A stretch of 64,000 nt of DNA from Bradyrhizobium sp. CSA207 (GCF_029051685.1 NZ_JAACFT010000017.1:1-64000); one strand, 5' to 3'. Counted from the first letter of the stretch, positions 44,067-52,885 are shown. Made by a program: numbers and translations. Notes: generated by a model from the sequence alone, not told the origin.

Positions 44067-45269
44067 CTAAGTGCCAACCACCTTCAGATGAGGCGAGGAA
44101 TTGCCCTGCGTGCGCTGCTCCAGCAGCTTCATCGCCGCCTCGACGCCGCCGGAGCGGTGCGGCACGCCTGCGACCGACATTCCCATCTCCACGCCGGTGA
44201 GCGCACCGAGCAGCGTCAGCGCGTTGCATTCGCCGAGATGGCCGATGCGGAAGACTTTTCCGGCGACCTTCGACAGGCCGGAGCCGAGCGACATGTTGTA
44301 ATTGTCGAGCACGACTTTGCGGAACTGGTCGGCGTCATGACCGGGCGGCATCAGCACTGCGGTGAGCACCGGCGAGAACTCGGCGGGCTCCTGGCAGAGC
44401 ACCTCGAGACCCCAATGGTTGACTGCGGCGCGGGTTGCGGCAGCTAACCGCTCGTGGCGCGCGAAGACGTTGTCGAGCCCCTCTTCGAGCAGCATCGCGA
44501 TCGCTTCGCGCAGGCCATAGAGCAAATTGGTCGCCGGCGTGTAGGGGAAGAAGCCCTTTGCATTCGGCTTGAGCATCTCCTCCCAGTCGAAATAGGAGCG
44601 CGGCATCCTGTTGGTCTTCGACGCGGCGCGGGCCTTTTCCGAGATCGCGTTGAAGCCGAGGCCGGGCGGCAGCATGAAACCCTTCTGCGAGCAGCTGACA
44701 CTGACATCGACCTTCCATTCGTCATGTCGATAGTCGACCGAACCGAGCGAGGAGATGGTGTCGACCATCAGCAGCGCCGGGTGCGAGGTGCGGTCGATCG
44801 CGGCCCGGATATCGGCGATGCGACTGGTCGCGCCGGTCGAGGTCTCGTTGTGCACGACCATCACCGCCTTGATCGCCCGCACGGTGTCGTCGGTGAGCTT
44901 CGCCTCGATCAGGGCCGGATCGGCGCCACGGCGCCAATCGCCGGGAACGAAATCGACCTCGATGCCGAAACGTGCCGCCATCTGGCGCCAGAGGGTGGCG
45001 AAGTGGCCGGTCTCGACCATCAGGACCTTGTCACCCGGCGACAGCGTGTTGACGATCGCAGCTTCCCAGGCACCGGTCCCCGAGGAGGGGAAGATCACAA
45101 CCGGACACGCGGTCTGGAAGATTTTCTGGCTGCCTTCGAGCACGGCCCGCCCGAGCTCCCCAAATTCCGCACTCCGGTGGTCGATGACCGGCATGTCCAT
45201 GGCGCGAAGAACGCGGTCGGGGACCGGGCTCGGGCCCGGAATCTGGAGGAAATGGCGTCCCTGATGCAT
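44067..45269 (-). CDS. Class V aminotransferase (serine/alanine-glyoxylate type), copy 2
   Basis: A 400-residue paralogue of the aminotransferase at 41415, with the same motif order: GRHFLQIPGPSPVPDRVLRAM, IFPSSGTGAWEAAIVNTL, VVHNETSTG, VDTISSLGSVDYRHDEW and the PLP lysine in SCSQKGFMLPPGLGF. The ATG (MHQGRHFLQ) is preceded by GGGAGG at good spacing; the frame continues upstream but has no better start. First gene of the leftward unit, divergent from the GntR regulator, so it is the most promoter-proximal target. The copies differ enough (for example NRMPRSYFDWEEML versus NPGMRSYWDWQEVI) to be ancient duplicates or differ in donor preference. Confidence 0.92.
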   Translation of the reverse strand: MHQGRHFLQIPGPSPVPDRVLRAMDMPVIDHRSAEFGELGRAVLEGSQKIFQTACPVVIFPSSGTGAWEAAIVNTLSPGDKVLMVETGHFATLWRQMAARFGIEVDFVPGDWRRGADPALIEAKLTDDTVRAIKAVMVVHNETSTGATSRIADIRAAIDRTSHPALLMVDTISSLGSVDYRHDEWKVDVSVSCSQKGFMLPPGLGFNAISEKARAASKTNRMPRSYFDWEEMLKPNAKGFFPYTPATNLLYGLREAIAMLLEEGLDNVFARHERLAAATRAAVNHWGLEVLCQEPAEFSPVLTAVLMPPGHDADQFRKVVLDNYNMSLGSGLSKVAGKVFRIGHLGECNALTLLGALTGVEMGMSVAGVPHRSGGVEAAMKLLEQRTQGNSSPHLKVVGT

Positions 45270-45336
45270 GAAAACCTCCCTGGCGACGGATTCTGGCCGG
45301 CTTATTTGACTATTTTGCATTCATTTTTTGTCATTT

Positions 45337-45360
45337 CAATCGAAATTTGGTATTCGATTG
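45337..45360. promoter_or_regulatory. Palindrome in the divergent GntR/aminotransferase promoter region
   Basis: CAATCGAA (45337-45344) and its exact reverse complement TTCGATTG (45353-45360) flank an 8-base spacer. It lies between the divergent starts of the aminotransferase (45269) and the GntR regulator (45403), in an A+T-rich patch. Position and symmetry fit a GntR-family operator; the identity of the bound protein is inferred. Confidence 0.5.
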
Positions 45361-45402
45361 TGGCCGTCGACGCGACGAACTGGGCAAACTATTGTGCTGC
45401 AA

Positions 45403-46140
45403 ATGAAATCCACGATTCCCGATACCGGGGTTCCTATCGCCCCGCCGGCCGGCAATGGCGGCGACCGCCAGGAAGCCTCGCTTCATGACGAGATCCTGCT
45501 TCGGCTGCGCGACTACGTGGTCGAGGGCAACATCCCGAACGGCGCCCGCGTTCCCGAGCGTCAGCTTTGCGAGATGCTCGGCATCTCCCGCACGCCGTTG
45601 CGCGAGGCGCTGAAGGTGCTCGCCGCGGAAGGCCTGATCGAGCTCCTGCCCAACCGCGGCGCGCGGGTGCGCCAGCTCAGCCAGCGCGACCTCGAGGAGC
45701 TGTTCGACGTGATGGCGGGACTGGAAAGCCTTGCCGGACGGCTCGCCTGCGAAGCCATCACCGACGAGGAAATCACCGCGATCGAGCAGCTGCATTACGA
45801 GATGTACGGTCATTACCTGCATCGCGACATGCATGGCTATTTCCAGATCAACCAGCGCATCCACGAGAGCATCGTCGCCGCCGCGCGCAACGAGACGCTG
45901 AAGACGGCCTATGGCAACTTCGCGGGGCGGATCCGCCGCGTCCGCTACTCCGCCAATTTCGCCCGCAAGCGGCAGCGCTGGGCGGAAGCGATGCGCGAGC
46001 ATGAGGCCATCCTCGACGCACTCCGCCGCCGCGCCGGCGGCGAGTTGAGCGACATCCTGTTCCAGCACCTGCGCAACAAGCGGACGGCCGCGATTGAGCA
46101 CCTGACCGAGTCCCCAGGGGACGCAGCGACATCGCCTTGA
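45403..46140 (+). CDS. GntR-family transcriptional regulator (FCD type)
   Basis: A 245-residue repressor/activator. The winged helix is near 25-90 (LRDYVVEGNIPNGARVPERQLCEMLGISRTPLREALKVLAAEGLIELLPNRGARVRQL, the classical SRTPLREAL recognition region). The C-terminal FCD ligand domain contains LHYEMYGHYLHRDMHGYFQINQRIHESI, with histidines (YLHRD, RIHES, REHEA) in the metal/ligand positions. ATG at MKSTIPDTG preferred; GTG 45394 is an alternative. Divergent from the aminotransferase operon and upstream of the flavin oxidase, so it probably controls both arms in response to a carboxylate. The effector is unknown. Confidence 0.9.
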   Translation: MKSTIPDTGVPIAPPAGNGGDRQEASLHDEILLRLRDYVVEGNIPNGARVPERQLCEMLGISRTPLREALKVLAAEGLIELLPNRGARVRQLSQRDLEELFDVMAGLESLAGRLACEAITDEEITAIEQLHYEMYGHYLHRDMHGYFQINQRIHESIVAAARNETLKTAYGNFAGRIRRVRYSANFARKRQRWAEAMREHEAILDALRRRAGGELSDILFQHLRNKRTAAIEHLTESPGDAATSP

Positions 46141-46246
46141 GTGGCGCTCGCCTTGCTCATTTTGAATTCATAATATAATCGGTCGGGAACAACAATGAAT
46201 ACTCCAACGGGGTGGGTCGCCTCGTTGGATCAGTCCGGGATCAGGG

Positions 46247-49225
46247 ATGACAAACGCCTCCTCGCTCGAACGGCGCCTGCGGTCGGAATTGACCGGCGAC
46301 GTCCTGTTCGACCGCTTCAGCCGCGGCCGCTACGCCACCGATGCCTCGTTCTACCAGATCGTGCCAGCCGGCGTGGTGGTGCCCAGGACCATGGACGAGG
46401 CCTTGCGGGCGCTGGCGATTGCCCGCGACGACGGGCGCAAGGTTACCCCGCGCGGCGGCGGCACCTCGCAATGCGGCCAAGCCGTCAATGACGGCCTCGT
46501 GGTCGACCTCTCGAAACACCTGAACCGCATCCTGTCGCTGGACGTCGAGAACCGGACCTGCGTGGTCGAGCCCGGCATCGTGCTCGACGATCTCAACCGG
46601 CAGCTCAAAAAGCACGGCCTGTGGTTCCCAGTCGACGTCTCCACCGCATCGCGCGCCACCATCGGCGGCATGGCCGGCAACAATTCCTGCGGCGGCCGTA
46701 GCTTGCGCTACGGCACCATGCGCGACAACACGCTGTCGATGGAGGCCGCGCTCGCCGACGGCACGCTGAGCCGCTTCGGCGAGGTGCCGCGCGATCTCTC
46801 CGGTATCGATGCGAGCGACGGCACACGGGCACTGTTCCGCGACATGCTCGATCTCGGCGCGCGCGAGGCCGAGGAGATCGCCGCGCGCTTTCCAAAAGTG
46901 CAACGCCGCGTCGGCGGCTACAATCTCGATGCGCTGACGCCGCGCAACGCGCCCAATAACATGGCGCACCTTCTGGTCGGCTCCGAAGGCACGCTCGCCT
47001 TCACCACCAAGGTCGAGCTGAAGCTGTGGCCGGTGATCCGCAACAAGGCACTCGGCGTCTGCCATTTCGGCAGCTTTTACGAGGCAATGGATGCAGCCCA
47101 GCATCTGGTCAAGCTCAAGCCGATCGCGGTCGAACTGGTCGACCGCACCATGCTCGCGCTCGGCCGCGACATCGCGATGTTCGCCCCCGTCATCTCTGCC
47201 GCGATCAAGGGCGATCCGGATGCCGTGCTGGTGGTCGAGTTCGCCGAGGAAGACCAGACCGACAATCTCTTGCGCCTCAAACAGCTCGGCGAGCTGATGG
47301 GCGATCTCGGTTTCGGCTGGAACAACGACAAGCGCAAATGGGGCGGCGTGGTCGGGATCACCGAGCCGGCGCTCCAGGGCGGCATCGCCGATTTCCGCGC
47401 CGCCGGCCTCAACGTCATGATGTCGATGAAGCAGGAGGGCAAGCCGGTCTCCTTCGTCGAGGACTGCGCCGTGCCGCTGCCGCATCTCGCCGACTACACC
47501 GCGCGGCTGAACGAGATTTTCGCCAGGCACGGCACCAGCGGCACGATGTATGCACATGCCTCCGAGGGCTGCCTGCATGTGCGGCCGGTGCTGAACCTGA
47601 AGCTGGAGAAAGACGTCAAGGCCATGCGCGCCATTGCCGAAGAGGCCTTCGCGCTGGTGCGCGAGTACAAGGGCTCGCATTCCGGCGAGCACGGCGATGG
47701 CTTGGTGCGCTCCGAATTCCACGAGACCATGTTCGGGAAGCGCCTCGTCGCCGACTTCAGGCAAGTGAAGCAGCGCTTCGATCCCGATGGCGTCCTCAAC
47801 CCCGGCAAGATCGTCGATGCGCCGAAGATGGACAACCGTTCGCTGTTCCGCTTCCCGCCGGATTATCGCGTCGGCGAGCTCAAGACCAAGCTCGACTGGT
47901 CCGCCTATCCCGGTGCCGGCGGCGGTTTCCAGGGCGCGGTCGAGATGTGCAACAACAACGGCGCCTGCCGCAAGCTGGAGGGCGGCGTGATGTGCCCGTC
48001 CTATCGCGCGACGCGCAACGAGAAGGACGTCACCCGCGGCCGTGCCAATACGCTGCGGCTTGCGATCTCTGGCCAGCTCGGCCCCGATGCGTTGTCGTCG
48101 GATGAGATGATGGAGACGCTCAAGCTTTGCGTCTCCTGCAAGGCCTGCCGGCACGAATGCCCGACCGGCGTCGACATGGCCAAGATGAAGATCGAGGTAC
48201 TCGCCGCGCGCGTTGCGGCCCGCGGCCTGACGCTGCGCGACCGCTTGGTCGGCTACCTCCCGCGCTACGCCGGCCTTGCCGCGCGCTTCGCGCCGCTCGC
48301 CAACTGGCGCAACCGCAGCCCGCTGCTGCGACGACTGTTCGAACGCTTCGCCGGCATCAGCGCGCGACGGGCGCTGCCGGCTTTCCGCCGCGACGTCTTC
48401 GTGCCACCTGCTGACAGCATCGGTCCTGAGACCGGCCGCGAGGTCGTGCTGTTCGCCGATACTTTCAACCGCATTTATGAGCGCGAAACTCTCGACGCCG
48501 CGCTACGCGTGCTCACAGCCGGGGGCTATCGCGTGCATCTGCCGAAGCCGGCGAGCGGGAATCGGCCGCTGTGTTGCGGGCGCACCTTCCTCTCGGCCGG
48601 TCTTGTGGATCAGGCCAAAGTCGAGCTCGACCGGCTGGTGTCCACCTTCGCGCCCTTTGCTGCGCGCGGCGTACCGATCGTCGGCCTCGAGCCGAGCTGC
48701 CTCTTGACGCTGCGCGACGAACTCGCGTCTCTGCGCAAGGACAATGACGCCAAAGCCGTCGGCGCGCATGCGCTGACCTTCGAGGAATTTCTGGTGCGCG
48801 AGGCCGAGGCCGGCCGACTGCAGCTGCCGCTCGGTGCCGTCGCCGACAAGGCGATGGTGCACGGCCATTGCCACCAAAAATCCTTCGGCGCCTTCAAGCC
48901 GGTCGAGCAGGTGCTGCGCCTTGTCCCGGGCCTGAAGGTCGAGACCATCGAGTCGAGCTGCTGCGGCATGGCGGGCGCGTTCGGCTACGGCACCGAGACT
49001 TACGACGCCTCGATCGAGATGGCCGAGCTGTCGCTGCTGCCGGCCGTCAGGCGCGCCGACCAGGCGACGCTCGTCGTCGCCGACGGCACATCCTGCCGGC
49101 ATCAGATCCACGATGGCACGCAGCGCGAAGCCCTTCACGTCGCCCGTGTCCTGGCGATGAGCCTTGATCGCGCGAAAACTCGTTCCACCCCTTCTCTAGT
49201 TGCAAAGGAAACCGTCCATGGCTGA
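46247..49225 (+). CDS. Fused GlcD-GlcF-type FAD/iron-sulfur 2-hydroxyacid dehydrogenase
   Basis: A 992-residue oxidoreductase. The N-terminal FAD-binding type-4 domain (PRGGGTSQCGQ near 68-78, GNNSCGGRSLRYGTMRDN) and the C-terminal FAD-oxidase domain (about 250-540, ending FDPDGVLNPGKIVDA) form a GlcD/D-lactate dehydrogenase unit. Two 4Fe-4S motifs follow near 567-583 (CNNNGACRKLEGGVMCP) and 628-639 (CVSCKACRHECP). Two CCG domains (CCGRTFLSAG near 776, SSCCGMAGAFGYG near 903) resemble GlcF. It should oxidise a 2-hydroxyacid such as glycolate or D-lactate to the oxoacid and pass electrons to quinone. The GlcG-like gene starts inside its 3' end. A possible glyoxylate source for the neighbouring aminotransferases. 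Confidence 0.9.
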   Translation: MTNASSLERRLRSELTGDVLFDRFSRGRYATDASFYQIVPAGVVVPRTMDEALRALAIARDDGRKVTPRGGGTSQCGQAVNDGLVVDLSKHLNRILSLDVENRTCVVEPGIVLDDLNRQLKKHGLWFPVDVSTASRATIGGMAGNNSCGGRSLRYGTMRDNTLSMEAALADGTLSRFGEVPRDLSGIDASDGTRALFRDMLDLGAREAEEIAARFPKVQRRVGGYNLDALTPRNAPNNMAHLLVGSEGTLAFTTKVELKLWPVIRNKALGVCHFGSFYEAMDAAQHLVKLKPIAVELVDRTMLALGRDIAMFAPVISAAIKGDPDAVLVVEFAEEDQTDNLLRLKQLGELMGDLGFGWNNDKRKWGGVVGITEPALQGGIADFRAAGLNVMMSMKQEGKPVSFVEDCAVPLPHLADYTARLNEIFARHGTSGTMYAHASEGCLHVRPVLNLKLEKDVKAMRAIAEEAFALVREYKGSHSGEHGDGLVRSEFHETMFGKRLVADFRQVKQRFDPDGVLNPGKIVDAPKMDNRSLFRFPPDYRVGELKTKLDWSAYPGAGGGFQGAVEMCNNNGACRKLEGGVMCPSYRATRNEKDVTRGRANTLRLAISGQLGPDALSSDEMMETLKLCVSCKACRHECPTGVDMAKMKIEVLAARVAARGLTLRDRLVGYLPRYAGLAARFAPLANWRNRSPLLRRLFERFAGISARRALPAFRRDVFVPPADSIGPETGREVVLFADTFNRIYERETLDAALRVLTAGGYRVHLPKPASGNRPLCCGRTFLSAGLVDQAKVELDRLVSTFAPFAARGVPIVGLEPSCLLTLRDELASLRKDNDAKAVGAHALTFEEFLVREAEAGRLQLPLGAVADKAMVHGHCHQKSFGAFKPVEQVLRLVPGLKVETIESSCCGMAGAFGYGTETYDASIEMAELSLLPAVRRADQATLVVADGTSCRHQIHDGTQREALHVARVLAMSLDRAKTRSTPSLVAKETVHG

Positions 49226-49646
49226 ACTGACGCTCGATACCGCCCGCAAGATCCTCGATGCCGCCCTCGCAAAGGCAACCGAGCTGAAACTGAAGCCGCT
49301 GGTCGTCACCATCCTGGACCCGCGCGGCGTCATCAAGCTCGCCGCGGCGCAAGACGGCACCAGCCTGATGCGCGCGGAAATCGCGCACGGCAAGGCTTAT
49401 GGCGCGCTCGCGCTGGGCATGGGATCGCGGGCGCTGTACCAGCGGGCGCAGGAGCAGGCTTATTTCATCGACGCTGTGAACACGATGGCCAGGGGCGCGC
49501 TGGTCCCGGTCCCCGGCGGCGTGCTGATCATGGACGGCACGACGCTTCTCGGCGCCGTCGGCGTCTCCGGCGACACCTCCGACAATGACGAAGCCTGCGC
49601 GATCGCCGGCATCGAGGCCGCTGGACTGAAGGCCAACGCGGGGTAG
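49218..49646 (+). CDS. GlcG/HbpS-like protein
   Basis: A 142-residue single-domain protein of the GlcG/HbpS (DUF336) family. It starts MAELTLDTARKILDAALAKATEL, contains LVVTILDPRGVIKLAAAQDGTSLMRAEIAHGKAYGALALGMGSRAL, and ends with GGVLIMDGTTLLGAVGVSGDTSDNDEACAIAGIEAAGL, as in the family. GlcG is encoded with glycolate oxidase genes but its role is not clear; HbpS binds heme. ATG with AAAGGA upstream; it overlaps the oxidase stop by eight bases, implying coupling. The pairing supports the glycolate/2-hydroxyacid reading. Confidence 0.88.
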   Translation: MAELTLDTARKILDAALAKATELKLKPLVVTILDPRGVIKLAAAQDGTSLMRAEIAHGKAYGALALGMGSRALYQRAQEQAYFIDAVNTMARGALVPVPGGVLIMDGTTLLGAVGVSGDTSDNDEACAIAGIEAAGLKANAG

Positions 49647-49674
49647 CTCGTCACTACGGTCCGGCCCCTTGCTC

Positions 49675-49754
49675 CGTCATCGCGAGCGCAGCGAAGCAAT
49701 CCAGACTGCTGCCGCGGAGGGATTCTGGATTGCTTCGCTGCGCTCGCGATGACG
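49675..49754. repeat. Perfect 31-bp inverted repeat with 18-base loop
   Basis: Arm 49675-49705 is exactly complementary to arm 49724-49754; the stem includes CGTCATCGCGAGCGCAGCG and its complement. It sits between the convergent GlcG-like and enoyl-CoA-hydratase genes, so it may act as a two-way terminator. The sequence is of the CGTCATTGCGAGC/GCTTCGCTGCGCTCGC type common between genes of bradyrhizobia. Confidence 0.85.
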
Positions 49755-49775
49755 ATGAGGAGAGAGCTAGCCCCC

Positions 49776-50558
49776 TCACCGCCCCGTCCATGTCGGCTTG
49801 CGCTTTTCGCTGAACGCCTTTAGCCCTTCCTTGGCGTCTTCGGTCATCGCCAGCAGCGCGATCTGGCTTTCAGTGTAGGCGATGCTCTCGTCGAACGACA
49901 TCGAGGCGATGGCGCGCATGGCGTATTTGCCGCGGCGGATCGCGGTCGGCGACTTGTCGATGACACGGCCGATCAGCCAGTCGATCTTGGCGTCGAGCTC
50001 GGCGGCAGGCACGACGTAATTGAGGAGACCCGCCGCCTGCGCAGCCTTCGCGTCGAACGGCTCGCCGGTCAGTGCCCATTCGTTGACGAGCCGCCGCGGC
50101 GCGATGGTCTGCAACAGGCTCAGCACCTGCATCGGAAACACGCCAACCTTCACCTCCGGCAGGCCGAAGACGACGTGATCGGCCGCGACTGCCATGTCGG
50201 TCATGCACAACAGGCCCATGCCGCCGGCCATGCAGACGCCGCCGACGCGCGCGATTGCCGGCTTCGTGGCGTTCTGTGACAAACGTAACAGATCGGCATA
50301 GTCGACATTTGGTTTGGAATGATCCATCGCGAAAGCCGCGCCGGAGTTCTGCAAATCGGCGCCAGCGCAGAACGCCTTGTCGCCCGCGCCCGTCAGCACG
50401 ATGACGCGGACGTCCTTGTCGTCATGCGCATCGCGATAGCCTTTTGCGATGCCGTCGATCACATCGCCGTTCAGCGCGTTGCGTTTCTCGGGCCGGTTGA
50501 TGGTGATCCAGAACGCCTGCCCACACTTCTCGGTGATGACGCTTGCGGTGTCGGTCAT
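49776..50558 (-). CDS. Enoyl-CoA hydratase/isomerase family protein
   Basis: A 260-residue crotonase-fold protein. CoA and oxyanion segments are AFCAGADLQNSG (62-73) and GGVCMAGGMGLLCMTDMAVAADHVVFGLPEVKVGVF. Of the two hydratase glutamates, the second is present (E135 in FGLPE) and the first is replaced by G115, a pattern typical of single-acid crotonases such as isomerases and certain branched-chain or aromatic-pathway members. ATG start. It faces the GlcG-like gene across the inverted repeat and lies about 130 bases from the molybdopterin oxidoreductase. Acyl-CoA substrate unknown. Confidence 0.88.
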   Translation of the reverse strand: MTDTASVITEKCGQAFWITINRPEKRNALNGDVIDGIAKGYRDAHDDKDVRVIVLTGAGDKAFCAGADLQNSGAAFAMDHSKPNVDYADLLRLSQNATKPAIARVGGVCMAGGMGLLCMTDMAVAADHVVFGLPEVKVGVFPMQVLSLLQTIAPRRLVNEWALTGEPFDAKAAQAAGLLNYVVPAAELDAKIDWLIGRVIDKSPTAIRRGKYAMRAIASMSFDESIAYTESQIALLAMTEDAKEGLKAFSEKRKPTWTGR

Positions 50559-50687
50559 GGTACGCTCGTGTCCTTGCTCCCGTTTGCAGCCATTTGCGGC
50601 AGCTCCCGCAACAGGCGCAAGGGCAATCTGCGGCGAAGCGACGCTTTAGCGCCTCGACACAAATTTGCAGACGGTCGAAGCGCGCGT

Positions 50688-52778
50688 TCAGGCCGCAGCC
50701 GCTTTCCTGATCCAGACCTTGTTGTCGTGGAACGCGGCTCCGCCGATCGGCGCCACCGCCTCGGCACCCGTCAGCATATTGATGCCGCGGCCACCAATAT
50801 GGTTCTTGTTCGGATGAACGGATTCCGCGATCAGCACGCCGCGCCGCACGCCCTCGAACAGGACTGCGACCAGCGTGGTCTCGCCGCGGGTATTGCCGAG
50901 CGTCACGGCATCACCGTCGCCGATGTCGAGAGCGGCCGCGTCCAAGGGGTGAATCATCACGCGCGCCTTGCCCTCGCGCGCCTGCGAGGATGGCGTCTCG
51001 TTGAAGGTGGTGTTGAGGAAGCTGCGCGATGGGCTGGTGGCAAGCCGGAACGGGTGGGCCTGGTCTGTGTGCTCGATCACGGCCCAGTGGTCCGGCAGCG
51101 CCGGCATCTTGTCGAACTCGCCCATCATCAGCCCAAACGGCGGATGCGCCCAGTCGGCCTTGAAGTGGAATTTCTTGTCGGCGTGGGCAAAGCCGTCGAG
51201 ATAATGCGCCGCGCGAAAATTCGGTTGCAGATCGCGCCAGATGTCGGCCTCGAGGCCGGCAATATCGCCATGGTCGCTCAACTTCAGCGTCGCGTCGATC
51301 AGTTCGCGCGGCGTCATCTCAAAGCCCCGGTGTTTGGCGCCAAGGCGCGGCGCCAGCGCCTGCAGGACCTGATGGTTGGAGCGGCATTCGCCGGGCGGGT
51401 CGATCAGCTTGGGACCGACCGAGATGTGCTGGTGTCCGCCGCCGTAATAGAGATCGTCGTGCTCCATGAACATTGTCGCCGGCAGCACGATGTCGGCCAT
51501 CTGCGCCGTCTCGGTCATGAACTGCTCGTGAACAGCCACAAACAGATCCTCGCGCGCAAAGCCCTGCCGCACCAGCGCCTGCTCCGGCGCCACCGTCATC
51601 GGGTTGGTGTTCTGGATCAGCATCGCCTTGATCGGCCCCTTGCCGTGCAGGGCCTGCGCGTCACCGGTGAGGATGCGGCCGATCTGCGACTGGTCGAGCA
51701 CGCGAATGGTGTTGTCGATCGCATCGTGGCCCTCGATGATGGATTCGTCGAAGTGCCACAGCGCGTAATTGTTGAAGAAGGCGCCGCCGCCTTCATATTG
51801 CCAGGCGCCGGTCACCGCGGGAATGCACAGCGCCGCATGCATCTGCGTCGCACCGTTGCGGGAACGGGTGAAACCGTAGCCGAGGCGGACGAAGGTCCGC
51901 TTGGTCTCGCCGACCAGCTTGGCGAAGGCTTCGATCTCGGACACCGGCACGCCGCAGATGGCGGAGGCCCATTCCGGATCGCGCGTCTTCAGATGCGCTT
52001 CGAGCTCAGCCGGGCAATCGGTGTATTTGTCCATATAGGCGCGGTCGGCATAGCCGTCGCGGAACAGGACATGCATGACGCCGCAGGCGAACGCGCCGTC
52101 GGTGCCGGGGCGCAGGATGATCTTGATGTCAGCCTGCTTCATGGTCTCGTTGTCGTAGATGTCGACCGCCGCGATCTTCGCGCCGCGCTCCTTCCGCGCA
52201 CGCGCGGCGTGCGTCATCACATTGACCTGGGTGTTGACGGGATTGGTGCCCCAGATCACGATGAGGTCGGAGAGTGCCATCTCGCGCGGATCGACGCCGG
52301 CGATCTTGCCGGTGCCGATCGCATAACCGACGCGCGCGACGTTGGCGCAGATCGTCGAATAGAAGCGCGAATATTTCTTCACATGCGTCAGCCGATTGAG
52401 GCCGTCGCGCATCACCAGCCCCATCGTGCCGGCGTAGTAATAGGGCCAGACCGATTCTGCGCCGAACTCGCGCTCAGCCTGGTTGAAGCGATGCCCGATC
52501 TCGTCCAGCGCCTCGTCCCAGGAGATCCGCGCGAACTGGCCAGACCCCTTCGGTCCGGTGCGGCGCATCGGATATATCAGCCGCTCGGCGTGATGGATGC
52601 GCTCGGCGTAGCGGGCGACCTTGGCGCAGACCACGCCGGCCGTGTAGGTCTGCTCCTTCGAACCACGAACGCGGCCGATGCTGCGGCCTTCGACCACCTC
52701 GATATCGAGGGCGCAGGCCGAGGGGCAATCATGCGGACAGGTCGAATGACGAATTTCGATTTTGGCATGCTGGTTCAT
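50688..52778 (-). CDS. Molybdopterin-dependent oxidoreductase (single-subunit)
   Basis: A 696-residue bis-MGD molybdoenzyme. The N-terminal 4Fe-4S motif is C14-x3-C18-x3-C22-x28-C51 (CPHDCPSACAL ... VVCAKVARY). Central MGD contacts include WGTNPVNTQVNVMTHAARARKERG, DGAFACGVMHVLF and MLIQNTNPMTVAPEQALV; the C-terminal domain (LATSPSRSFLNTTFNE, RVMIHPLDAAALDIGDGDAV) binds the second MGD. No TAT signal is seen, so it is likely cytoplasmic. It has no adjacent iron-sulfur or membrane subunit. The ATG at 52778 is preferred over a TTG six bases upstream. Substrate unassigned; related proteins include thiosulfate/formate-dehydrogenase-like and assimilatory enzymes. Confidence 0.9.
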   Translation of the reverse strand: MNQHAKIEIRHSTCPHDCPSACALDIEVVEGRSIGRVRGSKEQTYTAGVVCAKVARYAERIHHAERLIYPMRRTGPKGSGQFARISWDEALDEIGHRFNQAEREFGAESVWPYYYAGTMGLVMRDGLNRLTHVKKYSRFYSTICANVARVGYAIGTGKIAGVDPREMALSDLIVIWGTNPVNTQVNVMTHAARARKERGAKIAAVDIYDNETMKQADIKIILRPGTDGAFACGVMHVLFRDGYADRAYMDKYTDCPAELEAHLKTRDPEWASAICGVPVSEIEAFAKLVGETKRTFVRLGYGFTRSRNGATQMHAALCIPAVTGAWQYEGGGAFFNNYALWHFDESIIEGHDAIDNTIRVLDQSQIGRILTGDAQALHGKGPIKAMLIQNTNPMTVAPEQALVRQGFAREDLFVAVHEQFMTETAQMADIVLPATMFMEHDDLYYGGGHQHISVGPKLIDPPGECRSNHQVLQALAPRLGAKHRGFEMTPRELIDATLKLSDHGDIAGLEADIWRDLQPNFRAAHYLDGFAHADKKFHFKADWAHPPFGLMMGEFDKMPALPDHWAVIEHTDQAHPFRLATSPSRSFLNTTFNETPSSQAREGKARVMIHPLDAAALDIGDGDAVTLGNTRGETTLVAVLFEGVRRGVLIAESVHPNKNHIGGRGINMLTGAEAVAPIGGAAFHDNKVWIRKAAAA

Positions 52779-52885
52779 GGCCAAATTGGTAACACCAAAA
52801 TACCGGCCAGCCGAGCGCGTTTATCCGGCAAGACCCATGCGGTTCGCGCAAACCGCGCGCCGCCGGTTCCTGCCGCGGGCGCGAA

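Noticed and set aside
46241..48154. Minus-strand frame of 637 codons opposite the flavin/Fe-S oxidase
   Set aside because: No recognisable domain; the plus-strand protein is convincing throughout.
37205..49646. Beta-hydroxyaspartate cycle
   Set aside because: Class V aminotransferases and glyoxylate context suggested it, but the aldolase, dehydratase and iminosuccinate reductase genes are missing.
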